Positions 16,494-23,906 of a stretch of DNA of 39,886 nt are shown in pieces. The stretch's first letter is position 1. Each line of letters starts with the position of its first letter. The notes beneath the pieces were generated by a model, which searched no databases, was not told where the DNA came from, and saw only the letters and a program-made list of their open reading frames with translations. The position numbers were made by a program, and so were the translations under genes. Source of the stretch: Methanothrix sp. (GTDB lineage: Archaea; Halobacteriota; Methanosarcinia; Methanotrichales; Methanotrichaceae); assembly GCF_024518575.1 (NCBI RefSeq), contig NZ_JANIHG010000013.1, positions 1 to 39,886 on the forward strand, in the 5' to 3' direction.

Positions 16494-17252
16494 TTGAAGA
16501 AGAGCATTTTGGTGATCTCTGTGATCCTGGCGGTGGCGGCATTTGCCATGACCTCTGCCATGGGATACACAATAAAGGATGATACCAGCCCGTACCCGTT
16601 CTCTAACAAGGCGGAGTCCAGGCCACCGTTCTCCATATCCACAGGAACCCCAGCTCACAATCTCACGAACGAGCAGGTTGTTGTGAAGAAGGAGGCACGC
16701 TTCTCGTTCAGCTCCGCGAAGCCAAAGGGCTTCTCGATTGAGACAGGAAAGCCCTATCAGTACACCTTCAAGCTTGGGAAGGTCCTTGCAGCTGTCACTA
16801 CAGAGAAGGCACCTGCAGAGGTGCCAGCAGAGGTGCCAGCTGTTGAGCCCAACGTCACAGCTGAGCAGAATGCAACTTCTGTGCCGGTGACCTACGCGAT
16901 CTCTGGCGTTGTCTATGAGGATGCGAATGAAAACGCTGTCAAGGATGAAAATGAGACAGGCCTCGCAGGATGGACGCTGGATCTGAGCGGTGTGACGACC
17001 ACGACAGCAGCGGATGGAACATACGTCTTTGCGGACCTCAGTGCAGGCGAGTATGTGCTGAGCCTGATCGTCCCGCCTGAGTACAAGCCGGTTGCGCCGG
17101 TGAATGTCACACTGGATTCCAACAAGACCATCGACTTCCCGGTCGTCAGGGTGCCTGTGGTTCTTCCGCCGGCCAATGAGACAACCGTCGCCACTAACGT
17201 GACTGAGAATGTGACCGCGGTGGCGCCACTCAACGTATCAACCCCGGCTTGA
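16494..17252 (+). CDS. Secreted SdrD-B-like surface protein
   Basis: The 252 residues begin at a TTG codon 5 nt after a strong GGAGGAGG site. A signal peptide (MKKSILVISVILAVAAFAM...) is followed by a Ser/Pro/Lys-rich region, a linker with PAEVPAEVPA repeats, and one SdrD B-like/Cna-B-type beta domain (ISGVVYEDANENAVKDENE...GLAGWTLDLSG...TAADGTYVFADLSAGEYVL). The tail is rich in Thr/Val/Pro. Many N-glycosylation sequons (NLT, NVT, NAT, NET, NKT, NVS) suggest heavy glycosylation. No C-terminal anchor is seen. The good promoter, long leader and T8 terminator suggest a well-expressed single-gene unit. Confidence 0.85.
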   Translation: MKKSILVISVILAVAAFAMTSAMGYTIKDDTSPYPFSNKAESRPPFSISTGTPAHNLTNEQVVVKKEARFSFSSAKPKGFSIETGKPYQYTFKLGKVLAAVTTEKAPAEVPAEVPAVEPNVTAEQNATSVPVTYAISGVVYEDANENAVKDENETGLAGWTLDLSGVTTTTAADGTYVFADLSAGEYVLSLIVPPEYKPVAPVNVTLDSNKTIDFPVVRVPVVLPPANETTVATNVTENVTAVAPLNVSTPA

Positions 17253-17278
17253 AGCTCCGGGAAACATCCTGAAACATC

Positions 17279-17286
17279 TTTTTTTT
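17279..17286 (+). terminator. T8 terminator
   Basis: Eight consecutive T, 27 nt after the stop of the surface-protein gene, fit an archaeal T-rich terminator. Confidence 0.65.
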
Positions 17287-17527
17287 GCGTGGGCACCGAT
17301 TAGGGCAGCATCCGCCCTGTGGAGGGTATCCAACAGTTTTGTTTGAGGCTCTGACTGCACGCATCCAGTTTGCGCATGCGATCATTCCTGAGAGCCGCAG
17401 TGGATCATCAGGGACACTGAATGATACGCAGATATCGTCGGGCTTGATGAGCCGGCGCCAAATCAGGCAAGAAGCCTCTGCGCCTGACCGAAAACTACTA
17501 AAGCGCAGAGGTAATCGAGCGGATAGC

Positions 17528-17602
17528 GCCTCGGTAGCAAAGCTCGGTTATTGCGCGTCCTTGGTAAGGACGAGGCCGCGGGTTCGAATCCCGCCCGAGG
17601 CT
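17528..17602 (+). tRNA. tRNA-Thr(GGT)
   Basis: Complete cloverleaf: acceptor GCCTCGG/CCGAGGC, D-stem GCAA/TTGC, anticodon stem CGTCC/GGACG with loop TTGGTAA (anticodon GGT), T-arm GCGGG-TTCGAAT-CCCGC, and discriminator T. CCA is not encoded and there is no intron. The 275 bp before it (17253-17527) hold only the T8 terminator and a weak TATA-like AAAACTACTAAAG. Confidence 0.95.
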
Positions 17603-17612
17603 CTGGCAGTGC

Positions 17613-17984
17613 TCATCTCTTGAGGATATATCTGACCTCGGATGTGTCAACCTCCCATGAGTCGAGGCTCTCATCCTTCTGGAACCCGAGGCTCAGCCAC
17701 ATGTAGCCTGGAAACACAAACTCCCCATGATGCATCTCGTCGAATGCCTGGAAGAGAGAGAATATCGTGTTCCAGCCGACCTCGCCTATATGTGGCCTAC
17801 CCTCCACGACATACTCTATTCTATCCCACTCAGGGAGCACCATTCTGTAGAGGCCCTCGAGAACATCGTCCTGATGAGAGCATCTCTCGAAGAGGCCTTT
17901 CACCTCGTTCGCATCAAGCTCCATCCTCATCAGGAGAACCTGCATCAGTATTGGTGATAATCTTTTCCCCACACCGAAAGCCAT
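17613..17984 (-). CDS. Small protein of unknown function
   Basis: The product from ATG 17984 is 123 residues (MAFGVGKRLSPILMQVLLM...); a GTG at 17996 would add four. It is soluble, with predicted helices, a Trp-rich middle (WDRIEYVVEG, GEVGWNTIFSLFQAF) and a basic end (RYILKR). I do not recognise the family. It lies about 57 nt after the DsrH-like gene on the same strand and may be the last gene of the arsenic/sulfur operon. Its 3' end faces tRNA-Thr. Confidence 0.65.
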   Translation of the reverse strand: MAFGVGKRLSPILMQVLLMRMELDANEVKGLFERCSHQDDVLEGLYRMVLPEWDRIEYVVEGRPHIGEVGWNTIFSLFQAFDEMHHGEFVFPGYMWLSLGFQKDESLDSWEVDTSEVRYILKR

Positions 17985-18041
17985 CTGATCGCACACTACC
18001 AGAATATGCCTGAGAATCTGAGCCGAGGGGCAGTATGCGAT

Positions 18042-18314
18042 TCAAAACGCAAAGACCCTCTCAGCGCCCATTATGTCATCTACCATCATGCCGTAATCGT
18101 CCAGCTCCTTTATCCCCGCGGGAAGAACGCCCCGAGCCCTCAGGTCCGATGTGAATGCAAAAACCTCTCCTGCGATCCCCTCAAGTCGCCCCGAGATTAT
18201 GTTGTAAACGCCATCACCCAGGAGGTAGAGTCTGAAGTTGCCGCTGAGCATCCTGAGGCACAGCTCTGCCCTCGGACTTTCCGGAGGCTTTGTCAGTATG
18301 AAGACCAGGCTCAT
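18042..18314 (-). CDS. DsrH/TusB-like sulfur-relay protein
   Basis: The 90-residue product resembles DsrH/TusB: start MSLVFILTKPPESPRAELCLRM, GNFRLYLLGDGVYNI in the middle, and a C-terminal half ending DDIMGAERVFAF. In TusBCD and DsrEFH complexes the three related subunits pass persulfide sulfur to a carrier. Cys19 could be the residue conserved in DsrH. The start overlaps the DsrF-like stop by 4 nt (ATGA). Tight linkage to E- and F-like genes supports the assignment. Confidence 0.82.
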   Translation of the reverse strand: MSLVFILTKPPESPRAELCLRMLSGNFRLYLLGDGVYNIISGRLEGIAGEVFAFTSDLRARGVLPAGIKELDDYGMMVDDIMGAERVFAF

Positions 18315-18634
18315 ATCACCACCATGGATCTGAATCCCCTGATGCGCTCCACAAACTCGATATCGTCCAGCATCTCGACCCTATCTGATAGATCATATGA
18401 GAGAAGCCCGCGCTCAGCCATCGACGGCTCATGCGCGAAGATATCGATCTCCGGATATGCATAGAGCAGCTCAGCCATGTATCCACGTTGATCTGCAAGC
18501 GCAAGGTATACTCCGTCTGCGTAAAGCGCAACTGCAGAGCCTATCGGGAGGCAGACAGCAGCTGCATTAAGCGCTCCAAATGCCCGCTCATAGCCGTATG
18601 GGGGTGAATCGACAAGAAACACCACCGGCCCCAT
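18311..18634 (-). CDS. DsrF/TusC-like sulfur-relay protein
   Basis: The product is about 107 residues from ATG 18634, which is preceded by GGTGA at good spacing; a GTG at 18643 overlapping the previous stop would add three. It has the DsrE/F fold pattern: VVFLVDSPPYGYERAFGALNAAAVCLP at the N-terminus, then ALYADGVYLALADQRG and a helix-rich end. As in DsrF/TusC there is no obvious catalytic CxxC, and a structural role in a heterohexamer with the flanking E- and H-like proteins is likely. Confidence 0.82.
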   Translation of the reverse strand: MGPVVFLVDSPPYGYERAFGALNAAAVCLPIGSAVALYADGVYLALADQRGYMAELLYAYPEIDIFAHEPSMAERGLLSYDLSDRVEMLDDIEFVERIRGFRSMVVI

Positions 18635-18639
18635 TATTT

Positions 18640-19005
18640 TCACCCTGAGAGCGATATCACCTTATCGCTTTCCCTTATCATGCGCTCCAGATCGTAGAGG
18701 CTCGTTATGCGCACACCCTCTATGTACTCCGGGCACACGCCGTTCTCTGCAGAATATCCACGCGATGATGCGCATCTTGGACACGCACGTATCGTGGCGC
18801 CCATCGATGCGAGCTCCTGAAAGAGAGCACCGATATTCATGAACTGCACCGGTCTCTGCCCCCTCTTCGGTATGTGAACCGCATCGAGGTAGAGAAATAC
18901 ATTCACTCTGTACCTCTCAAGGGCAGCTCTCGCTATCCTGTATGCGATCTCAGCGTTCTGATTTATGTATGGCCCATCTGTGAGCACTATCGTCAGCGTC
19001 TTCAT
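18640..19005 (-). CDS. DsrE/TusD-like sulfur-relay protein
   Basis: The 121-residue product begins MKTLTIVLTDGPYINQNAEIAYRIA, typical of the DsrE family. It carries a CPRCASSRG motif near residue 78, the place of the persulfide-carrying Cys of DsrE/TusD. A longer frame reaches 19140, but ATG 19005 overlaps the stop of the upstream gene by 4 nt (ATGA) and starts the conserved sequence. It probably receives sulfane sulfur and forms a complex with the next two products. The adjacent Fe-S regulator-like gene and the rhodanese in the same run suggest the donor side. Confidence 0.87.
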   Translation of the reverse strand: MKTLTIVLTDGPYINQNAEIAYRIARAALERYRVNVFLYLDAVHIPKRGQRPVQFMNIGALFQELASMGATIRACPRCASSRGYSAENGVCPEYIEGVRITSLYDLERMIRESDKVISLSG

Positions 19006-19790
19006 AGATACGCAAGAAGAGATCTCAGGTGCTCGAGCCTTGTCGCGTACTTCTCCTCCTGGAGTGGTCTGCATCTCTCCAGACCTACCTCTCCGCTGAC
19101 AAGCCTGATGGCAAATGAGTAGCAGCTCTGCTCGCCGCACTCCTTGCAGTTCGTGCCGGGAAGATACCTGTAGACCTCCATAGGATCCACCCGAACCTTC
19201 TCCTTGGGCGCAGGGGTGACTCCCTTCTCAATGGCATCGTTTATGGTCTTTTTTAGCTCCTCAAGAAGCTCCCTCGCATGCGCCTCGTCCTTTATCATGG
19301 TCATCGTCACGTTTCCCGTGCTGTAGAGCGTTATGAGCACAGTGCCCTTCTGTATTATCAGGGCTCCGATCCTCTCAGAGTATCTGCCCCTTGGAAAGAG
19401 CGGCTCCAGCGCCTTCAGAGCGCCTCCCAGCGGCGGATCCATGCGAGCTATTATCCTGAACTTGGTGGTATCCGCTATGCATGGAAGCAGCTGCCTGACC
19501 TCGACAACCTCCACCGGCTTCGCATCCTTTATCTCGATCCTCTCGCTCTTCTCTCCCTTCGACTCCAGAAAGTTCCTGCCGAAATCTGTCAGGCTTAAAA
19601 TATCATTCTCGATCTTTACAAGGCCCGCCTGCTGGAGTATCTGAAGGTGGTAGTCAAGCATGCTCTGGCCCACAGCATTTCCTATCTCCTCCCTTGAGAG
19701 GCTGTTCTCAAGAAGCATGTTCATTATCTTCCGCCTCGTGATGTTCGCCATGGCGTTGCTCACGAGCTTTACCTCAGCATGTCCTGCCAT
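19002..19790 (-). CDS. Winged-helix DNA-binding protein with [4Fe-4S] domain
   Basis: The 262-residue product combines an N-terminal ArsR-type winged helix (residues 8-80: NAMANITRRKIMNMLLENSLSREEIGNAVG, then LDYHLQILQQAGLV), a middle domain of unknown role, and a C-terminal Fe-S domain with GTNCKECGEQSCYSFAIRLV and a fourth Cys in LERCRPL, the pattern found in corrinoid and acetyl-CoA-pathway Fe-S proteins. ATG 19790 follows AGGTGAG with proper spacing. The acr3 stop is 9 nt before the start and the DsrE start overlaps the stop. It could be a redox- or metalloid-sensing regulator of this operon or of methanogenesis genes; the target is unknown. Confidence 0.85.
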   Translation of the reverse strand: MAGHAEVKLVSNAMANITRRKIMNMLLENSLSREEIGNAVGQSMLDYHLQILQQAGLVKIENDILSLTDFGRNFLESKGEKSERIEIKDAKPVEVVEVRQLLPCIADTTKFRIIARMDPPLGGALKALEPLFPRGRYSERIGALIIQKGTVLITLYSTGNVTMTMIKDEAHARELLEELKKTINDAIEKGVTPAPKEKVRVDPMEVYRYLPGTNCKECGEQSCYSFAIRLVSGEVGLERCRPLQEEKYATRLEHLRSLLAYL

Positions 19791-19798
19791 AATCTCAC

Positions 19799-20863
19799 CT
19801 AAGTCTCGCAAAATACCCTTTCCGGAGCTCCCGGATAGTAACGATCCCTGAGGCGCAGCGCGACGTTGACCAGGGATATCAGCACCGGCACCTCGATGAG
19901 TGGCCCTATCACAGCTGCAAATGCCTCCTGGGAGGCTATACCGAAGACAGCAACAGCAACCGCTATTGCGAGCTCGAAGTTGTTGCTGGCAGCAGTGAAC
20001 GAGATCGCAGCGGTGTTCTCATAGCTCACTCCCAGCTTGAAGGCCATGTAGAAGCTAACGAAGAACATCAGGAGGAAATATATGGTGAGAGGCACAGCGA
20101 CCCTTATCACATCCATCGGCAGCTGCACTATGTAATCGCCCTTGAGCGAGAACATCACTATGATGGTGAAGAGAAGTGCGATCAGCGTTATCGGGCTTAT
20201 CCTCGGGATGAAGCGACCATCGTACCAGTCCCTTCCTCTCGCCCGGATCAGCGTGAACCTGGTGATCACCCCTGCCAGAAACGGTATTCCGAGGTAGATG
20301 AAGACGCTCTCTGCGATCTGTGTTATTGTAACATCGACCACGGTCCCTTCAGCCACGCCAAGATATGCAGGGAGTACTGTGATGAAGATGTACGCATATA
20401 CCGAGTATAAGAGCACCTGGAAGACGGAGTTCAGTCCGACAAGAGCCGCGCAGTACTCTGTGCATCCGCAGGCCAGCTCGTTCCAGACTATGACCATTGC
20501 TATGCATCGGGCCAGCCCTATCAGAATAACGCCGTACATTAGGTGCGGCTGATCCCTGAGGAACATCACCGCCAGGGCAAACATCAGCATCGGCCCTATC
20601 ATCCAGTTCTGTATCAGCGAGAGGGCCATGACCTTCCTGTCCTTGAAGACCTCCCCCAGCTCCTCATACCTCACCTTCGCAAGAGGTGGGTACATCATGA
20701 GTATGAGGCCTATCGCTATCGGTATTGATGTCGTTCCGATCGACAGTCTGAGAATGCTCTCAGTGATCTGCGGCACGAAGTTACCTATCGCGATGCCCAG
20801 AACCATCGCCAGGAATATCCACAGCGTGAGAAACCTCGAGAGCAGCGGCAACCTTGCAGCCAT
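19799..20863 (-). CDS. acr3: Arsenite efflux permease (Acr3 family)
   Basis: Membrane exporter of As(III). The 354 residues form about ten hydrophobic segments with the Acr3 marks: essential Cys120 in [18 protein letters not shown], and the conserved Asn-Asn-Phe-Glu (Glu297) in [16 protein letters not shown]. The C-terminus reads [21 protein letters not shown], as in the family. AGGTGA precedes the ATG, and the start is 4 nt from the rhodanese stop. It sits inside an ArsR-led run of genes, consistent with arsenite-inducible expression. Confidence 0.95.
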   Translation of the reverse strand: MAARLPLLSRFLTLWIFLAMVLGIAIGNFVPQITESILRLSIGTTSIPIAIGLILMMYPPLAKVRYEELGEVFKDRKVMALSLIQNWMIGPMLMFALAVMFLRDQPHLMYGVILIGLARCIAMVIVWNELACGCTEYCAALVGLNSVFQVLLYSVYAYIFITVLPAYLGVAEGTVVDVTITQIAESVFIYLGIPFLAGVITRFTLIRARGRDWYDGRFIPRISPITLIALLFTIIVMFSLKGDYIVQLPMDVIRVAVPLTIYFLLMFFVSFYMAFKLGVSYENTAAISFTAASNNFELAIAVAVAVFGIASQEAFAAVIGPLIEVPVLISLVNVALRLRDRYYPGAPERVFCET

Positions 20864-20867
20864 TTTA

Positions 20868-21878
20868 TCACCTTCCCAGCTTTCTGTACCTGCTACCGGA
20901 CCCTGTGACCTCAGACCCAGTCACGGCGCTGGAGCTGCGGCCGAGCGCGCCGGGCGCGTTTTGATTCACTGTTGTGGTGTGCGAGATCCAGTCGCTCCAG
21001 GAGTAGATCGTGGCATTGTAGCCCATGAGCTGAAGGGCGAACCACACCAGAGATGATTGATCCGGGTTCTCGGAGTAAACGACCACAGGTCTTCCTCTCT
21101 GGAGGGGCGCAAACAGGCTCTCCAGGCTCGCGTTGTCCACGATCCTGTCCCCATCGATGAGCCTTTCAGAATCTATATGGATGGCCCCGGGAATCCTGGA
21201 GAGTCCGAAATCCCTGAAGGGCCTGGCATCGACGATCTGAGCCTCTCCGCTAATGACATAATCATATGTTGCCACAAGATCCTGTTTGTCCGGGATGTAA
21301 ACGCCCTCCGCCCTCACAGATGGGGTGCTCTGCACGGGAAGACCCATCGATCTCCATCTCTCGACACCTCCGTCAAGAAGGCTCACATCCCTGTGACCCA
21401 CATACTTCAGGGCAAGGAATCCCAGGGCAGCGTCGCCCAAATGGTCACCGTATACAACAATTCTGTCTGAAGGATCCACACCGATGCTTCCAAGAGCTCT
21501 CGCGATCTCCTCGGGGCTTTTCAGAGTGCCATTCTGATTCACCAGCGAGCCCCGACTTAGCCTAAGAGCGCCCTTCACGTAAACGCCCTCATCCGAGCCG
21601 TCTCCGGAGATAGTCAATACCGTATCAGAGCTGGAGACAGATGGCATTGGCCTGAGAAGATCTCCATTTGTGAATTCATCTGATCTGTAATCGTCCTGCA
21701 GAACGCTCCTGCCATCTGAGCTGGAGCTTACGCCCTGGCTGGGGTTGTAGTTCAGGAATGCGTAGGGATCCCATGTGCCTCCGGCAGAGCATGCGCAGCC
21801 CGCGAGCGCTGATGGCAGTGACAGCAGCATAGCGGATGCCATTAGAAGTGTTACAATCTTTACCGTCATCTTGATCAT
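20868..21878 (-). CDS. Tandem rhodanese-like lipoprotein lacking the active-site Cys
   Basis: The 336-residue product starts with a lipoprotein signal peptide ending in LAGC (Cys28) and is expected outside the membrane. Two rhodanese-like modules follow: [12 protein letters not shown]...[19 protein letters not shown], then [28 protein letters not shown]...[14 protein letters not shown]. In the second module the loop that should carry the catalytic Cys has Ser (VVYS), and in the first Gly (VVYG), so classical sulfurtransfer looks impossible. It may bind or sense an anion such as arsenate or thiosulfate. It lies between arsR (4 nt away) and acr3 (4 nt away). The tail after residue 310 is Ser/Gly-rich. 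Confidence 0.88.
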   Translation of the reverse strand: MIKMTVKIVTLLMASAMLLSLPSALAGCACSAGGTWDPYAFLNYNPSQGVSSSSDGRSVLQDDYRSDEFTNGDLLRPMPSVSSSDTVLTISGDGSDEGVYVKGALRLSRGSLVNQNGTLKSPEEIARALGSIGVDPSDRIVVYGDHLGDAALGFLALKYVGHRDVSLLDGGVERWRSMGLPVQSTPSVRAEGVYIPDKQDLVATYDYVISGEAQIVDARPFRDFGLSRIPGAIHIDSERLIDGDRIVDNASLESLFAPLQRGRPVVVYSENPDQSSLVWFALQLMGYNATIYSWSDWISHTTTVNQNAPGALGRSSSAVTGSEVTGSGSRYRKLGR

Positions 21879-21882
21879 CTGG

Positions 21883-22272
21883 TCATTTCTGTAACCTGGA
21901 GAGCAAGCGTGCCTGGTTCATGATCTCAATCACGGCACCATCCGCAAGGCGGTAGTTCGACCACTTTCCAACCTTCCGCTCTTTTATGAGCCCTGCATCC
22001 TTCAGTATGGAGAGGTGATGGGATGTCGTCGATTGCGGCCGATCCAGCGCGATCATGATCTCGCAGACGCAGAACTCTCCATTCTGGAGGAGCTTGAGTA
22101 TTGCAAGCCTGCAGGGATCCGAGAGCGCCTTGAAGATACTCACCTCATCCTGTACATCACTCTCTATGAGGTCTGCCAGAGAGCGAAGCCTCTGGATCTT
22201 GAGCCTCGCACGCTCCTCATCACCGATCAGCCTTGCGAGCTTCTCCACAGATCGGTCAGTAATTTCAGGCAT
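21883..22272 (-). CDS. arsR: ArsR-family transcriptional repressor
   Basis: The 129-residue product has a basic helical N-terminal extension, then the ArsR winged helix (KALSDPCRLAILKLLQNGEF). The metalloid-binding CVC motif (FCVCEIMIALD) leads the recognition helix region RPQSTTSHHLSILKDAGLI. The frame is open to 22356, but ATG 22272 begins the protein-like sequence, and a TATA box at 22298-22305 predicts transcription starting only a few bases upstream. A perfect 6-bp inverted repeat covers the TATA-start interval, consistent with autoregulation. It leads the arsenic/sulfur operon. Confidence 0.93.
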   Translation of the reverse strand: MPEITDRSVEKLARLIGDEERARLKIQRLRSLADLIESDVQDEVSIFKALSDPCRLAILKLLQNGEFCVCEIMIALDRPQSTTSHHLSILKDAGLIKERKVGKWSNYRLADGAVIEIMNQARLLSRLQK

Positions 22273-22282
22273 TCTGCTTACG

Positions 22283-22300
22283 TATCGACATTTCTCGATA
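22283..22300. promoter_or_regulatory. Probable ArsR operator
   Basis: TATCGA-CATTTC-TCGATA is a perfect 6-bp inverted repeat with a 6-bp spacer, touching the TATA box and covering the start-site region of arsR. Its position is ideal for a repressor that blocks TBP/TFB or RNA polymerase. Confidence 0.6.
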
Positions 22301-22305
22301 TATAA
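22298..22305 (-). promoter_or_regulatory. TATA box of the arsR operon
   Basis: On the minus strand this reads TTATATAT, centred about 29 nt before the arsR ATG. It overlaps the last bases of the inverted repeat and lies 15 bp from the end of a 116-bp inverted-repeat element. Confidence 0.65.
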
Positions 22306-22320
22306 GAATTTCCACTGAGC

Positions 22321-22436
22321 TGCTGTGTTGAATAATGTTTGAGAATCCGATAGCATAGGCCGGATTCATACGAATTGCAATTCTAGTAAAAATCGATAGC
22401 TATCGACCTTAGAGCTCTTAATTATTCAACACGGCT
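22321..22436. mobile_element. 116-bp miniature inverted-repeat element, copy 1
   Basis: Begins TGCTGTGTTGAATAAT and ends ATTATTCAACACGGCT, so the ends are inverted repeats with two mismatches on the right. The inside holds the palindromes GAATTGCAATTC and TCGATAGCTATCGA. It is a near-identical, oppositely oriented copy of the element at 33261-33376 and encodes nothing. The flanks share only TGAGC, so the 8-bp target duplication seen for the other copies has decayed. It lies just upstream of the arsR promoter. Confidence 0.9.
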
Positions 22437-22485
22437 GAGCGAAAAACAGATAAAATCAGTTTTACGCAGTTAACACATCCCACTA

Positions 22486-23196
22486 TTAAAAGCTTGCGCC
22501 TGTGATATGTCTCGTCTGCATGTATCTGCAGAGTCCGCTCACCTCGCATTTCCCGCAGAGCGGATTCCTGGCCCTGCAGACGAGCCTGCCGTGGCGGATC
22601 AGGTTAATGTGAAGGGATAGATACTTCTCAGGCGGGGTGATCTCCTCCAGGATCCTCTGCGTCTCAGCGATGCTTGCGTTCTCTGGCACCAGTCCAATCC
22701 TTCTTGAGACGCGATATACGTGTGTGTCAACCGGCATCGCAGGCATGCCGAAGCCGAAGAGCATGAGCACAGATGCGGTCTTCGGTCCGATTCCTGGAAT
22801 CGATGTCAGATAACTCCTTGCCTCCTCAGGGCTCATCTTCTTAAGTGCAGAGAGATCCACGGAGCCGAAGTCCTCTCTCAGCCTCTCGAGAGTCCCCCGG
22901 ATCCTGGCGGCCTTTATATCGGCTAGGCCTCCCGGACGGATCGCATCAGCGATCTCCTTCTCGGAAGCATCCAGGAGCTCAGTATAGCTTCTGAATCTGC
23001 TCTTCAGCTGCTCAAACGCCCTGCCGGAGTTTATGTCAGACGTGTTCTGTGAGAGTATCGTCATCACCAGGAGATCGAGTGGATCCACGCTTCTGGCCTC
23101 AGGCACACCATAGACGCTCTCCAGGATCTCTATCACTCGAATAAGACGATCATCAGAGATTGAACAGCTGATAGACATCACTTCAGAGGGCTCCAT
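22486..23196 (-). CDS. nth: Endonuclease III (DNA glycosylase/AP lyase)
   Basis: Base-excision repair enzyme for oxidised pyrimidines. The 236-residue product has the helix-hairpin-helix/GPD core (LTSIPGIGPKTASVLMLFGF) with catalytic Lys139 and Asp157 (PVDTHVYRVSRR). The C-terminal [4Fe-4S] loop follows as C-x6-C-x2-C-x5-C (CRARNPLCGKCEVSGLC). The N-terminus is slightly longer than in most family members; ATG 23178 is an alternative start. It stands alone on the minus strand, separated from arsR by the inverted-repeat element. Confidence 0.95.
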   Translation of the reverse strand: MEPSEVMSISCSISDDRLIRVIEILESVYGVPEARSVDPLDLLVMTILSQNTSDINSGRAFEQLKSRFRSYTELLDASEKEIADAIRPGGLADIKAARIRGTLERLREDFGSVDLSALKKMSPEEARSYLTSIPGIGPKTASVLMLFGFGMPAMPVDTHVYRVSRRIGLVPENASIAETQRILEEITPPEKYLSLHINLIRHGRLVCRARNPLCGKCEVSGLCRYMQTRHITGASF

Positions 23197-23302
23197 TCCC
23201 AGATCTGCGTGATTCGTGGAAGCGTTGCAGTCTCTATCGCATCAGAACCCACAGGCTTCTAGCTCCTATCCAGAAATAAGATACAGACCTGTCAGCCAGG
23301 TA

Positions 23303-23659
23303 TCACAGGCTCTGCCAGGTCCCGTCCTTGAAGACTCTCAAGGAGGAGCTGCTCTTCGCTGTGAACATCGTCTTCGTCCAGTTCACCTCAAACGGCTCCC
23401 AGATAATCGTGGCCAGAGATCTGTTTCTGAAGTCCGACTGGACTGGAGTTAGAGGATATGGTAAGGCGCCGGTGTACGGCCTGTAAAAGCTCAGCGGCTG
23501 AGATACTGGAACCTTCGTATAGAAGATTGGGTCTGTGAAGTATTGCCTTATCTCGCTGTAGTCGGGCGAGCCTACGTACCCACCCTCAAGCCAGTCCGCT
23601 GCATCAGCACAGATCACGGATATGACAAGAGCCAAGAACAGAACTGATATTCGCGTCAT
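23303..23659 (-). CDS. Small secreted protein of unknown function
   Basis: The 118-residue product starts with a clear signal peptide (MTRISVLFLALVISVICADA). The mature part is rich in aromatic residues and prolines (WLEGGYVGSPDYSEIRQYF, FYRPYTGALPYPLTP, IIWEPFEVNW) with two N-glycosylation sequons. There is no membrane anchor. A TATA-like TTAAATATG lies about 35 nt before the ATG and a second, inside an inverted repeat, at 23729-23754. I do not recognise the family. Confidence 0.75.
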   Translation of the reverse strand: MTRISVLFLALVISVICADAADWLEGGYVGSPDYSEIRQYFTDPIFYTKVPVSQPLSFYRPYTGALPYPLTPVQSDFRNRSLATIIWEPFEVNWTKTMFTAKSSSSLRVFKDGTWQSL

Positions 23660-23728
23660 ACAGATCCTGTGTTAGATTTGTGGGGGATCATATTTAAGCA
23701 TGGTGTTTTTGCAGGGGCGATATACATG

Positions 23729-23754
23729 AGACAGCTATAAAATAGTAGCTGTCT
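23729..23754. promoter_or_regulatory. Inverted repeat enclosing a TATA-like core
   Basis: AGACAGCTA-TAAAATAG-TAGCTGTCT is a perfect 9-bp inverted repeat whose centre is a good TATA sequence on the plus strand and an acceptable one (CTATTTTATAG) on the minus strand. It may be an operator for the gene at 23659 or for an unrecognised short transcript. It could also act as a terminator hairpin for the gene ending at 23907. The rest of the 23660-23906 gap shows no gene. Confidence 0.4.
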
Positions 23755-23906
23755 TGAAAACATTTAAGCTGAGTGATGAGGGGTGCTTCACGTGAGTGGA
23801 GATACGCCAAACCGAATCGATATGCCTGGCGATTTTGAGACGACTTCTAAAATAATGCCTGGATGCAAGAGCGAAATGAGGGGCTGCACAAGGAGTTTGT
23901 AGGAGC

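Noticed and set aside
16800-16850. GTGCCAGCAGAG-type short tandem repeat as a separate element
   Set aside because: It is simply the coding sequence of the Pro-Ala-Glu-Val linker in the surface protein.
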